A stretch of DNA of 61,482 bases from JAYODZ01 sp965662735 (lineage in GTDB: Bacteria; Pseudomonadota; Alphaproteobacteria; RS24), in NCBI GenBank assembly GCA_965662735.1, contig CBFIIU010000013.1, positions 1 to 61,482 on the forward strand. Reading direction: 5' to 3'. How positions within the stretch are numbered: the stretch's first letter is position 1; every line of letters starts with the position of its first letter. Below are positions 35,040-43,980 of the stretch, piece after piece. The notes below the pieces were generated by a model. It was given only the letters and a program-made list of their open reading frames with translations, searched no databases and was not told the origin of the DNA. A program made the translations under genes and the position numbers.

Positions 35040-36245
35040 CTACCTAAGCATTAGTGAAGGTGTTTCGATGTAAGTCTTAAACCGGCTTGCAGCCTGACAA
35101 GCTGGAACCCCATCCATCACCCTATGATCAAACGTAAAACAGTAAGTCATGATCTTACCTGCGACCAGGGTTCCGTTGCGCACCACTGGTCGATCAACAA
35201 TATTTCCAGGCTGACCAATAAAGCTCTGACCTTGATTGAGAAGCGGCGTGCTGATCATGTAATCCTCAACCATCCCCGCTGTGCTCGATAGCGTGACGGT
35301 TGCGCCGTCCATATCACTTGGCGTTAATTGGCGAGCCCGAGCTCTCTCAACGAGTTGCATCAGCTCTGCTTGGATTTCAAGAATACCCTTTTTATCCGCA
35401 TTGCGAATGACCGGCATCACCAGTCCCGAAAAAACCTCATTGCTATCGTCAACAGCGACAGCAAAAGCGACATTTATGTCGTGAAAGATATCGACGTAGC
35501 CATCATCCAAACGCGCATTTGTTATTGGAACATCTCGGCTAGCGAGTGCCTGAGCTTTAATAAAAAAAGCTTGATAAGAGACAGAAGCGGCAAAGGGTTC
35601 TTTCTGCCCCTTAAAGCTCTCCCGTACCGCGATCAAATTCTCCATACTGACTTCTATGGCGTTCGGGGTCATCGCCTGACCATTAATTGCGCCCATGACA
35701 CCCGATGCAATCGCTTGTCGCATTGGCGAAAGTTTTACCCGCTCAAAACCCATATTTTTCGGCATAGCCGACGACCTATTGGACAGGTATTCGTCAATGT
35801 CACGTTTTTTGATCCGCCCATGAGCGCCGGAGGCCGAAAGAAGCGACAGGTCGATATTATTTTGATCGGCTAATTTTTTAGCCAATGGAGATATTTTAAT
35901 GCGTTTCCCTGGTTCGCCAGGAGACAGTTGTTCGGCCACAACCACTTCTGAGGGTTCGGCACCAGCATTATTTTCCGGCTCTGAGATGGGCAATACGTGT
36001 TCGACGGCCAAATCATCCCCCAGCGCTCCAATAACCGTTTCCACTTTAACTGTTTCACCAGCTGAAACTAAAATTTGCAGCTGGCCGCTTACGGGCGCCT
36101 CGACCTCATAGGCCGTTTTCTCTGTTTCGATTTCGAACAGAGGTTCGCCTTTCTCAACCTGCTCCCCATCGCCCTTGAACCATTGGGTGATTGTCCCCTC
36201 ATTCATCGCCATGGCGACTTTGGGCATTTTAATCTGATGCGACAT
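35040..36245 (-). CDS. 2-oxoacid/acetoin dehydrogenase E2 acyltransferase
   Basis: 401 residues. One lipoyl domain (1-75) with lipoyl Lys43 in ETEKTAYEV; a peripheral-subunit-binding domain (about 115-155, KISPLAKKLADQNNIDLSLL ending KKRDIDEYL); then a catalytic domain of about 230 residues ending in FDHRVMDGVPA with the HxxxDG active site. The single lipoyl domain and short catalytic core match acetoin dehydrogenase-type and branched-chain-type complexes. It transfers the acyl group to CoA. Gap of 8 bp from the E1beta gene. Confidence 0.92.
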   Translation of the reverse strand: MSHQIKMPKVAMAMNEGTITQWFKGDGEQVEKGEPLFEIETEKTAYEVEAPVSGQLQILVSAGETVKVETVIGALGDDLAVEHVLPISEPENNAGAEPSEVVVAEQLSPGEPGKRIKISPLAKKLADQNNIDLSLLSASGAHGRIKKRDIDEYLSNRSSAMPKNMGFERVKLSPMRQAIASGVMGAINGQAMTPNAIEVSMENLIAVRESFKGQKEPFAASVSYQAFFIKAQALASRDVPITNARLDDGYVDIFHDINVAFAVAVDDSNEVFSGLVMPVIRNADKKGILEIQAELMQLVERARARQLTPSDMDGATVTLSSTAGMVEDYMISTPLLNQGQSFIGQPGNIVDRPVVRNGTLVAGKIMTYCFTFDHRVMDGVPACQAASRFKTYIETPSLMLR

Positions 36246-36253
36246 GCTTCACC

Positions 36254-37219
36254 TCAAGCCAAAACACTTCGAATAGCGGCAACAATCTTCTCTGGAGAAG
36301 GACTAACAATCGGCTCCAGATAACCACCAGGAATGGGCATATCGGGCATCGTTAACCGGATCGGCGGCGCATCGAGGAGATCAAAACCATGTTCCATCAC
36401 CAAGGCCATGATTTCGGCTGCAAAGCCGCACGTCCGATAGTCTTCATCAACAATAACAAGATGATTGGTTTTAGCCAATGACGTCAGCAAGCACTCTAGA
36501 TCAAACGGAACGTAAGAACGTGGATCAAGTATCTCGACCGACACCTCTCCGTCCAATTGCGCCGCGGCTTCCAGAGTATGGTTTAACATCCAACCATTAG
36601 CGACAACTGTAACGTCTGAGCCCACCCTCTTAATATCGGCTTTACCGATTGGAACAAGGTACTCTTCTTCGGGCACTGGTCCGCGATCCATCATTTGTGT
36701 CAAATGCCAAAAACAAAAGACAGGGTTATCATCCCGAATGGCAGATTTCATGAGCCCTTTTGCATCATAGGGCGTCGAGGGAAACACATATTTTAAACCC
36801 GGGTGGTGGATGATGTCTGCTTTAGGAAACAAAGAATGATCATTCGCTAGACGCCCGCCCGACCCCACTCCCGCGGTAATAACCATCGGCATTGGTGTTT
36901 GGGAACCGTGCAAGAAATATTGCTGACCGAGCGTCACCAAGACCTCAGATCCTGAAACATATAAAAATCCGCCAAACATGAAATCAACGATAGGACGATA
37001 GCCAACCAATGCGGATCCAAATGCGGTGCCAAACATACCAATTTCGGAAATAGGCGTGTCCACAATGCGATCAGGGCCAAACTCGTCCACCAATCCAGTC
37101 GTATGGGGGAAAATACCCCCTCTAATGTCTTGCCCCACCATAAACACGTTGGGATCAAGATTCATTTCTTCGACGTAGGCTTCTCGGATTGCCTCAATGA
37201 GAGGAAGTTCACGGGTCAT
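36254..37219 (-). CDS. 2-oxoacid/acetoin dehydrogenase E1 beta subunit
   Basis: 321 residues, a typical transketolase-like beta subunit: IREAYVEEMNLDPNVFMVGQ with the TPP-activating Glu, then GLVDEFGPDRIVDTPISE, and EILDPRSYVPFD in the C-terminal swivelling domain. With the E1alpha chain it makes the alpha2beta2 thiamine-diphosphate decarboxylase. The start overlaps the E1alpha stop by 4 bp. The closest families are AcoB and the beta subunits of 2-oxoisovalerate and pyruvate dehydrogenases; the substrate cannot be fixed from motifs. Confidence 0.92.
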   Translation of the reverse strand: MTRELPLIEAIREAYVEEMNLDPNVFMVGQDIRGGIFPHTTGLVDEFGPDRIVDTPISEIGMFGTAFGSALVGYRPIVDFMFGGFLYVSGSEVLVTLGQQYFLHGSQTPMPMVITAGVGSGGRLANDHSLFPKADIIHHPGLKYVFPSTPYDAKGLMKSAIRDDNPVFCFWHLTQMMDRGPVPEEEYLVPIGKADIKRVGSDVTVVANGWMLNHTLEAAAQLDGEVSVEILDPRSYVPFDLECLLTSLAKTNHLVIVDEDYRTCGFAAEIMALVMEHGFDLLDAPPIRLTMPDMPIPGGYLEPIVSPSPEKIVAAIRSVLA

Positions 37220-38211
37220 ACTTTGGCTCCCTCAAAAAAAACGTCTTGCATTAATTCTGCTTCGGTTACGTCTGGAATGGGACTGTCGTCGGCAAATTTT
37301 TCTGCAGCAGCTACTTCCGCATCCACCGTTTCATAAATTTCATCTATCTCGGCCTCAGACAGAATGTTGTGATCGCGCACATGGCGTAAAGCGAGCTCGA
37401 CGGGATCGCGCGCCCGCAACTGATCGATCTGCTGCTTGGTTCTGGGAGTAGCCCCCAAAAGATCCGGCGTTCCAATATCGTGTTCCCGAAACCGAATAGT
37501 TTTTGCTTCAATAAAAGTGGGGCCATCACCTTTGCGCGCCCGCTTGATCGCCTTTAAGGCAGCCTCAGCACAGGCAAAAACGTCCTGCCCATCGACGATT
37601 TCGGATGGCATATCATAAGCCTTCGCCATCGACGATATATGGGGGGTCGGGTGCATCTCATTGGCATCGGCAAAAATCGCCATGCCATTATTTTCGCAAT
37701 AAAAAATGATGGGCAGCCGCCAATTGGCGGCCATCAATAAGGCCTCATGCGCGCGCCCTTCATTATACGAACCATCGCCTGAGCAATTCATCACGACTTG
37801 CTGGTTACCACGTTGCTTCGCTGCCCAACCAAGCCCCACGGATGGTGAGAAATTATATCCGATGAAACCCGACATCAAAAAAACACCATGCTCTGGGAAA
37901 CAAAAATGGAATGAAGAACGACCCGCACAACAACCGGTTATCTTTCCAGTATGTTCGGCGAGATAATATTTCATATCTATGCCCTTTGAGAGCATATGAG
38001 GCATACCATGAGCGCGATGATGTGGGCTTAAGTAATCGGTTTTCTCGAGAAATGTCGCCGCGCCAACGCCCGGCGCCAAATGCCCATCTCCTGGATGATA
38101 AAACCCTACCAAACGACCCGACACCATGCGCTTAGCGACCATATCGTCATACGCTTTTGATCGAATAAGGTTTGTAAAGAGCAACTTTTTTTGTTTTTTG
38201 GTGAGTGCCAT
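37216..38211 (-). CDS. 2-oxoacid/acetoin dehydrogenase E1 alpha subunit
   Basis: 331 residues. The thiamine diphosphate motif GDG (145-147) to NN (174-175) is intact (CSGDGSYNEG ... YCENNGMAIF). The N-terminal segment SPHHRAHGMPHMLSKGID and the phosphorylation-loop-like RFREHDIGTPDLLG are as in AcoA-type subunits. It binds and decarboxylates the 2-oxoacid, or cleaves acetoin. The ATG follows the MFS stop with no gap. Confidence 0.9.
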   Translation of the reverse strand: MALTKKQKKLLFTNLIRSKAYDDMVAKRMVSGRLVGFYHPGDGHLAPGVGAATFLEKTDYLSPHHRAHGMPHMLSKGIDMKYYLAEHTGKITGCCAGRSSFHFCFPEHGVFLMSGFIGYNFSPSVGLGWAAKQRGNQQVVMNCSGDGSYNEGRAHEALLMAANWRLPIIFYCENNGMAIFADANEMHPTPHISSMAKAYDMPSEIVDGQDVFACAEAALKAIKRARKGDGPTFIEAKTIRFREHDIGTPDLLGATPRTKQQIDQLRARDPVELALRHVRDHNILSEAEIDEIYETVDAEVAAAEKFADDSPIPDVTEAELMQDVFFEGAKV

Positions 38212-39345
38212 TTAATTATCTCCCCCCGAAGAGCTGGCCAAGATGTGAACGCCAGACGCTATCGCGACGATCACTCCAGACACGACGAGCATCAGGTCGT
38301 AACCAAGATGCACAATTAGAAGGCCTGCAGAACCAGGCCCAATCACGGCTCCGATCCCAATCGCTGGAACCGTTAAAATGACATGATCGCCTGCCTTATC
38401 ATGGCTCGAACATATGGCGACTAACACGGGCAGACCAAAGCCGATCGAAAAATTGGCGAGGCAGGCACCCATCACAAATAGGAAAAACGCTTCTGATGTA
38501 ATGTTCAACAGACTGGTTAAAGCCAGTATGTAGCTTATTGAGACAACAATTAGACTACGTCCGAAACCAATGCGCGCGGCGCCATAAGCCTCGCAAAGAG
38601 AGCCAGCCACTGCAAACCCCAAAGAAATCGCCAAAACCAGTCCAACCTGGTCGGCGTCAAACCCATGCTGGTCGGCAACACGTTCGATAAATGACCAGGC
38701 CATCGTTTCTCCCGAGAAAAACAAGACCAACCCACCCAAACTCAACCAAAAAGGAATTCGGGCGGCAGTACTCGCAGTCGATCCCTCTTTCTTAATGACC
38801 TGTCGCGACGGCGTATGGCGAAACAATGGGACCAACAATAGGGCTGCAGCCATCAATACGATATTCAACCCCTCGAACCCGTAATCCTGCAATATGTAGG
38901 CTGGGATCACAGTGAGTAAGATCGCACCAAATACGGCCTCCAACGCAATTTTCCAGCCAAAATTTCGCGTCTCATTTGGCATAGAACCAATTATCGTCGT
39001 CCCCATGCCATATAAATAACTGTAGCCAGCACCAGCGAGAAAAATTGCAAGTAATAGATGGGAAAGTGTCTGAGCTTGAAGGGTTAGGCCAATCGCGCTT
39101 GTTGCGACAGCGACAGCAATCACCCCCGACACATGCCAACTGACCCGAGGCAGAACGAAAAAAGCGAGGCACGTTATAAGGGTATACCCAAGAAAGAACG
39201 AGGAGCCGATCAAACCTGTTTGATCAGGCGATAAATCGAAGTGATCCTGAGCCGTTCCGAGATAAAGCGGCATGATATTAAAAAAGGCCGCGCCGACAAC
39301 AGAAAGAGCGAAGGCTTGACCCAACTGCTTTTTCATCATTGTCAT
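38212..39345 (-). CDS. MFS transporter, first of two paralogues in the island
   Basis: 377 residues with about 12 membrane helices and the short N- and C-termini of a major facilitator. It resembles the MFS protein at 47124-48284 over its length: FFNIMPLYLG against FFNLSPVILG, LPRVSWH against QPRVSRH, and an identical WSFIER at residues 217-222 in the seventh helix. It heads the ten-gene operon and so probably imports the substrate from the periplasm after the TonB receptor. The stop is adjacent to the E1alpha start. The start (MTMMKK) is followed by a hydrophobic helix. Confidence 0.88.
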   Translation of the reverse strand: MTMMKKQLGQAFALSVVGAAFFNIMPLYLGTAQDHFDLSPDQTGLIGSSFFLGYTLITCLAFFVLPRVSWHVSGVIAVAVATSAIGLTLQAQTLSHLLLAIFLAGAGYSYLYGMGTTIIGSMPNETRNFGWKIALEAVFGAILLTVIPAYILQDYGFEGLNIVLMAAALLLVPLFRHTPSRQVIKKEGSTASTAARIPFWLSLGGLVLFFSGETMAWSFIERVADQHGFDADQVGLVLAISLGFAVAGSLCEAYGAARIGFGRSLIVVSISYILALTSLLNITSEAFFLFVMGACLANFSIGFGLPVLVAICSSHDKAGDHVILTVPAIGIGAVIGPGSAGLLIVHLGYDLMLVVSGVIVAIASGVHILASSSGGDN

Positions 39346-39363
39346 TTTATTAATTCTCTTCCT

Positions 39364-39399
39364 AAAAAAAACGGGGGCATCCTTGTGCGAATGCCCCCG
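39364..39399 (-). terminator. Rho-independent terminator of the TonB receptor gene
   Basis: A 9-bp stem (CGGGGGCAT with ATGCCCCCG, 39372-39380 and 39391-39399), 10-base loop, followed on the minus strand by eight T residues (39371-39364). It begins 17 bp after the TonB receptor stop. It should separate the receptor transcript from the ten-gene operon, which then needs its own promoter or read-through within about 20 bp. Confidence 0.9.
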
Positions 39400-39415
39400 A
39401 ACTAATAATCAAAAT

Positions 39416-41632
39416 CTAGAAACGATAACCGAGCTCAACAGACCACAGGCTACCCATATTCGGAACACCAGTGTTAAATACGACAGGGTTCGTTGAAACT
39501 AGGTAACGCTCATCTGTGATATTTTTACCCAATAGAGCTAAACGCCAGCTATCATTAGGCGCGGTGAGCTGAAGCCTCACGTCTACAAGATCATTTTCTT
39601 CGGAATAACCGAAATCATCATCATTATAGGCCGTATGATATTGTTTGTCGGTATGGGCATAGCTAATGTTAAAGCCAAGTTCACCCATATTTGTCATGCG
39701 GCTATAATTCAACGCCAAGGTATAAGACAGATCGGGCGCAAATGGCATATCATTACCGGCAACATTAACCTGAGTATCCACTGCACCATCACCATCTGTG
39801 TCCGTTGGCAAGATGCCTGACGTTATCTCAGTATCCAGCGAGCTTAGAGCAAACTGAAGTTCGAAATTGTCAGACAAAAGCCAAGCGCCATCAAATTCAA
39901 AACCATCAATATCCGCGTCGGCAATGTTTCTGATCACGAAAGCCGCACCTTGCTGCACTTCAATCTGATAATCTTCATACTCACTTGTGAAATAAGCCAC
40001 GTTCAGACGCAGACGACGGTCCATCAATTCAGATTTTATGCCAATCTCAATGGCGTCATGTTTCTCGGGTTCAACTGCGAGTATTTGCAAATTATCGTCG
40101 AGACTTGAATTAAAGCCACCCGATTTAAAGCCCTCGGAATAGGAGACGTAAGCCATCGCATTATCCGAGAGATCATAGTTCAGCGCGAAACGCGAAGTTG
40201 TCTCTGACCAACTCTCCTTAGCGCTGGCCGAACCAACATTTGGCTTCAGCACATTAAATCCAGCATTACCTGTAGTGGGCAACACATTCACGGAAATGTC
40301 TTTCTCATCATCGGAGTAACGACCACCCACAGTAGCGGATAAACGATCAGAAATATCGAACGAGATATCACCAAAAATTGCGTATGATTTGACATCAACG
40401 GTTGTCGGAGATTCTTCAACCGCATTAAAACTTGTCAGCCCAAGCGCCCCGTCTGCGAGCAAGGCATCGAGATGTTCATCATCATATCGAAGTGTTGAGT
40501 TATTTGTGAGTGTATCGTCGCGATAACTTGCGCCAATGAACCAGCTCACGCCATCGCTTGTGCTATTTAAGCGCGCTTCCGTTGCAAAAAACTCGAAGTC
40601 TCCAGGTTCACTAAAATCCAAGACACTCAAACCTGCAAGGTCAGGAGTGTAATCACCAGACGCCAAGAAATCTCCAGCTTGCGCGACAGACTCAATATCC
40701 AATTTATTGATATTCCAAGTGACTGACATCTGATCGCTCAATTCATGCTCGACTGAAAGCGCCAAACGCGTGGAATCCACATTGGCGTCGTCGCGGGCAT
40801 TCTGAGTAACCGAACTTACCTCCATCCGATTTCGATCGAACGCGTCGTCACCATTTGCGTCGACGTACGTCATATTTGCCATACCCCAATACGACTCATC
40901 TTGGTAGTTTTCCGCAATGAAGTTAACCGCGGTCTTATCTGAAGGGTTGAAACTGGCCACTAAACGGAAAATTTGATTATCCACGTTATTCAGCTCATTG
41001 CCGGTCGTGGTATTTTGAAAAGTCCCATCGCGCTCTTGCACGCGACCCGCCAAGCGAATAGCAAAATTGTCCGAAGACGACATATTCGCAATAAATTGAT
41101 AGCGGCGCTGCCCCTCATTACCAAAGCCAACTTGGGCATCGTAATAAGTCGCCCCCATTTCACCCTTTTTTGACACAGCTGAAATTGCGCCTGCCGATGT
41201 GTTCCGGCCAAACAGCGTGCCTTGCGGTCCCTTAACGACCTCGACGCGTTCGACATCAAAGAACGATGTGTTGACGAGAACAGGATGGCCAATAAAAACG
41301 TCATCGACAAACACGCCGACCGAGCCATCAACCCCTACGCCGAAAGCATTTGTACCAACACCGCGCATAGCAAAAACCGTCTGAGTAGGACCGTCGGATC
41401 GTGAATTTAACCCGGGCACCAAGTCGACAATCCCATTTACATCCGTAACGCCTGCCTGCGCGATCGCGTCGCCTGAAATAGCATTAATAGAAATCGGAAC
41501 ATCTTGCGCACTTTGACTGCGTTTTTGAGCAGTCACCACAACCTCGTCAAGACTTTGAGCGAGAACGGCTGAGCTTGCTAACGCTAGCACACTAACTCCG
41601 AGCAACATGCCAGCAGAACGTTTTCTAAACAT
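39416..41632 (-). CDS. TonB-dependent outer-membrane receptor
   Basis: 738 residues. A signal peptide (1-25, ending AVLAQ) leads to a TonB box-like LDEVVVTAQKR, then the plug domain (about 45-160, DVPISINAISGDAIAQ, GPQGTLFGRNTSAGAI) and a 22-strand barrel ending in the C-terminal aromatic SVELGYRF. The sequence is of the general sphingomonad/marine type used for organic nutrients rather than a clear siderophore receptor. Strong GGAGGA site before the ATG. Own terminator downstream. The promoter region shared with the VOC gene contains the 14-bp motif also found at the regulator gene. Confidence 0.94.
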   Translation of the reverse strand: MFRKRSAGMLLGVSVLALASSAVLAQSLDEVVVTAQKRSQSAQDVPISINAISGDAIAQAGVTDVNGIVDLVPGLNSRSDGPTQTVFAMRGVGTNAFGVGVDGSVGVFVDDVFIGHPVLVNTSFFDVERVEVVKGPQGTLFGRNTSAGAISAVSKKGEMGATYYDAQVGFGNEGQRRYQFIANMSSSDNFAIRLAGRVQERDGTFQNTTTGNELNNVDNQIFRLVASFNPSDKTAVNFIAENYQDESYWGMANMTYVDANGDDAFDRNRMEVSSVTQNARDDANVDSTRLALSVEHELSDQMSVTWNINKLDIESVAQAGDFLASGDYTPDLAGLSVLDFSEPGDFEFFATEARLNSTSDGVSWFIGASYRDDTLTNNSTLRYDDEHLDALLADGALGLTSFNAVEESPTTVDVKSYAIFGDISFDISDRLSATVGGRYSDDEKDISVNVLPTTGNAGFNVLKPNVGSASAKESWSETTSRFALNYDLSDNAMAYVSYSEGFKSGGFNSSLDDNLQILAVEPEKHDAIEIGIKSELMDRRLRLNVAYFTSEYEDYQIEVQQGAAFVIRNIADADIDGFEFDGAWLLSDNFELQFALSSLDTEITSGILPTDTDGDGAVDTQVNVAGNDMPFAPDLSYTLALNYSRMTNMGELGFNISYAHTDKQYHTAYNDDDFGYSEENDLVDVRLQLTAPNDSWRLALLGKNITDERYLVSTNPVVFNTGVPNMGSLWSVELGYRF

Positions 41633-41710
41633 AGTTTATCCTCCCAAAACTAACTACTTCTTGAGGCTAGATCTGCTCACCCAAACGCGGAATATCATTT
41701 TTGCCCTATT

Positions 41711-41724
41711 AATTACCATTTTAG
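41711..41724 (+). promoter_or_regulatory. 14-bp shared motif, copy 1
   Basis: AATTACCATTTTAG, in the 179-bp gap between the divergent TonB receptor and VOC genes, 79 bp from the receptor start and 87 bp from the VOC start. The reverse complement occurs at 45056-45069 in the gap between the AraC-type regulator and the alcohol dehydrogenase. Probably the binding site of that regulator. Confidence 0.6.
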
Positions 41725-41811
41725 ACACAGCGGCAATTTCGGACTTGCCCGCCTCACGCCTTTTGCTTTCAATGACTTCATAGATAGAAGAGCTCAACTT
41801 TGTGAGGAATT

Positions 41812-42720
41812 ATGAAAACTGCAAGAGAACTAGATTATTGGTTGCACCATGTATGTATCTACGACGACAAGCCTCGCGAGAGTATTTGGCCATATCTGAA
41901 GTGGCATCACGGTATTACTAATTTCTTTACGGGGGACGTGTTCCACGTCACGGGCGAAGGCCATAGTGATTACACCTTTATGGGGTGTGGTGGAAATTTC
42001 TTTCAGGTTCAGCTCGAAGCACCGCCATTTCAATTCGAATATGAGCGGCAGTGGTATGATCGCCACGGCAACGCCGTCAACCATGTGTGCTGGGTTGTGA
42101 ACAACGCCCGGGCATCGCACGATCAACTCCTTGCTGATGGCGCTGAGCTGGTCATGGAGTTCGAGGAATTCCCGACCTATGATGGCTTTGTTGTCAAAGA
42201 CCCTGAAGGCCGTTGGGTTGAGATTATGGAGTACACAGACAAACACTTCCGCGTTCAAGAATTTACAAACGCGCCATCCGGCGAATGCGGATTGCAAATG
42301 ATCGGATGCTCGGAGGTCGTTTCGGACATCGACAAGATGATCGCATGGTATGAGAAGGCGCTCGATATGCATATCGTAGAGGCATACGAGAAAGGGAACG
42401 ATCGAACCGTTTATCTGGGTGACCGATTTTACGATCCAGAAAAACATAACACCGTTCTCGTTTTGAAAAACGCGTCTACAGATTATGAAAAACAATGCCT
42501 CGAAAAACATGGGCCTCACATTTCATCTTTGATCTACCAAGCCGACAATGTGGAGAGGGCCGCTGAGGACGCGGTTTGGGCTGGGCTTAAGGAAATCACC
42601 CCGCTCACCACCGACCCGATAACAGGGGCACAGACGGCCCAGTTTCAAGAGCCAGTTGGGAATGGAATAATGCTGCGCGAAAAATTTATTCCAAGCAGGT
42701 TCTCGGCTCCAGGACGATGA
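41812..42720 (+). CDS. VOC superfamily protein, two-domain
   Basis: 302 residues built from two glyoxalase/extradiol dioxygenase-type modules. The first has a full possible metal triad: His in YWLHHVCIYDD, His in VNHVCWVV and Glu in VEIMEY. The second half (about 155-300) keeps HISSLIYQAD but lacks the first His, so only the N-terminal site is likely active. Possible roles are dioxygenase, epimerase or lyase; none can be chosen. GAGGAA precedes the ATG. It overlaps the next gene by 4 bp (ATGA), and the two VOC genes and the SDR form one operon. Confidence 0.82.
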   Translation: MKTARELDYWLHHVCIYDDKPRESIWPYLKWHHGITNFFTGDVFHVTGEGHSDYTFMGCGGNFFQVQLEAPPFQFEYERQWYDRHGNAVNHVCWVVNNARASHDQLLADGAELVMEFEEFPTYDGFVVKDPEGRWVEIMEYTDKHFRVQEFTNAPSGECGLQMIGCSEVVSDIDKMIAWYEKALDMHIVEAYEKGNDRTVYLGDRFYDPEKHNTVLVLKNASTDYEKQCLEKHGPHISSLIYQADNVERAAEDAVWAGLKEITPLTTDPITGAQTAQFQEPVGNGIMLREKFIPSRFSAPGR

Positions 42721-43220
42721 TACTCGGCTTTGCCCACCCCGCTCTCGTCGTCGACGATCTGGAAAGAGCAGTCGAATTTTATCGCGACATGTTTGGTTTC
42801 ACTGAAATCAGCCGTGAGGGGTGGTCAAATGACCCTGCAATCGACCAAGCCATTGGACTGACAAACTCGTCCGCCCGCGGCGTAATGATGGCGGGCCATA
42901 ATTGTTTTCTCGAAATATGGGTGTATGACTCTCCGCTCGCGGAGAGCTCAGAAACAGTTGAAAATAATACAGCGAACGTCCCTGGGATTCGCCACATCGC
43001 TTTTTATGTCGACGATCTGGCTTTTGAAACGCAGCGGTTTTTAAAGCTTGGCGGACAGCCCTTGGGAACAGCCGATCACGGCGCCGTTTACTTGCGAGAT
43101 CCATTCGGAAATATCATAGAGCTAGCCGAAATCCCGACAGCAGAAGAGCATTTGGCCCAATTGCCAGGCGTTTCGCATGCTGCTGATGGTTCTAAACAGT
43201 GGGTAAAGAACAATGTTTGA
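42717..43220 (+). CDS. VOC superfamily protein, single-domain
   Basis: 167 residues, one betaalphabetabetabeta pair. Metal ligands: His in FAHPALVVDD, His in IRHIAFYVDD, Glu in NIIELAEI, the normal H-H-E triad. N-terminal half LERAVEFYRDMFGFTEI is the typical VOC opening. Candidates are methylmalonyl-CoA-epimerase-like, lactoylglutathione-lyase-like or dioxygenase-like activity. The start overlaps the preceding stop by 4 bp and the end overlaps the SDR start by 8 bp. Confidence 0.85.
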   Translation: MILGFAHPALVVDDLERAVEFYRDMFGFTEISREGWSNDPAIDQAIGLTNSSARGVMMAGHNCFLEIWVYDSPLAESSETVENNTANVPGIRHIAFYVDDLAFETQRFLKLGGQPLGTADHGAVYLRDPFGNIIELAEIPTAEEHLAQLPGVSHAADGSKQWVKNNV

Positions 43221-43980
43221 CATCTCTGGCCGATTAACAGTGATAACGGGTGGAACAAGCGGGATCGGACGGGCTGTTGCCGAGCGCTTTATAAAAGCTG
43301 GGTCGACGGTTGTCGCGTTTAACGTTGTAGACGATAGCGCCGTTGCCAAAGAGATAGGCTGTCATTTCAAACAAGTCGATGTGTCCGATGAGAATATTAT
43401 GCGGAACATCTTTCGAACTGTTGAGCAAGAGTTCGGGAAGATCGATTGCCTCATTAATAATGCTGGTATTGGAGACGTTGGCCCCGATATAGGCGAGATG
43501 CCCCTCGAGATGGTTCACAGGCTTACCGCTGTGAACCAGCACGGTGTTTTTCTCGGCCTCAAATATGGCGCGCCCCACTTACAGGACGGCGGAAGCATCA
43601 TCAACACCTCGTCGCTTGCTAGCCGCCTAGCAATAGCGGGGCAATCGGCATACTCAGCTACTAAGGCTGCCGTAGAAATATTGACTAAAAGCGCGGCGAC
43701 CGAACTAGGGCATAGAGCTATTCGCGTTAATGCAATTGCACCCGCTTATGTGGCAACTGATTTAGGGAGTGGCGAAATGGGAGACGAACTTTGCAAAGTT
43801 CTGACCGCCCTGGGCCGCCAAGCAACGGTAGACGATCTTACCGGCGTGTACCATTTTTTAGCGAGCGAAGAGAGCCGCTACATGACCGGCCAAACGTTGA
43901 TCGTTGATGGAGGTTGGAGGGATATGCTCACTCCCCAATTAGTGTCGAAGATAACCGGTTCGACGCAAGCACCGAGTTAG
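43213..43980 (+). CDS. SDR family oxidoreductase
   Basis: 255 residues. Nucleotide motif TGGTSGIGRA (11-20), NNAGIGD, catalytic Ser in NTSSLASR and YSATKAAVE (YxxxK), and C-terminal MTGQTLIVDGGW. Similar in length and layout to the SDR at 46310, so these may be paralogues acting on successive alcohols. It overlaps the VOC gene by 8 bp and shares the stop tetramer TTAG with the convergent AraC-type gene. Confidence 0.9.
   Translation: MFDISGRLTVITGGTSGIGRAVAERFIKAGSTVVAFNVVDDSAVAKEIGCHFKQVDVSDENIMRNIFRTVEQEFGKIDCLINNAGIGDVGPDIGEMPLEMVHRLTAVNQHGVFLGLKYGAPHLQDGGSIINTSSLASRLAIAGQSAYSATKAAVEILTKSAATELGHRAIRVNAIAPAYVATDLGSGEMGDELCKVLTALGRQATVDDLTGVYHFLASEESRYMTGQTLIVDGGWRDMLTPQLVSKITGSTQAPS

Noticed and set aside
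39330..39355. TAAAATGACAAT at the MFS start, similar to the 14-bp motif
   Set aside because: The matching bases are the start codon region of the MFS gene itself and two central positions differ.
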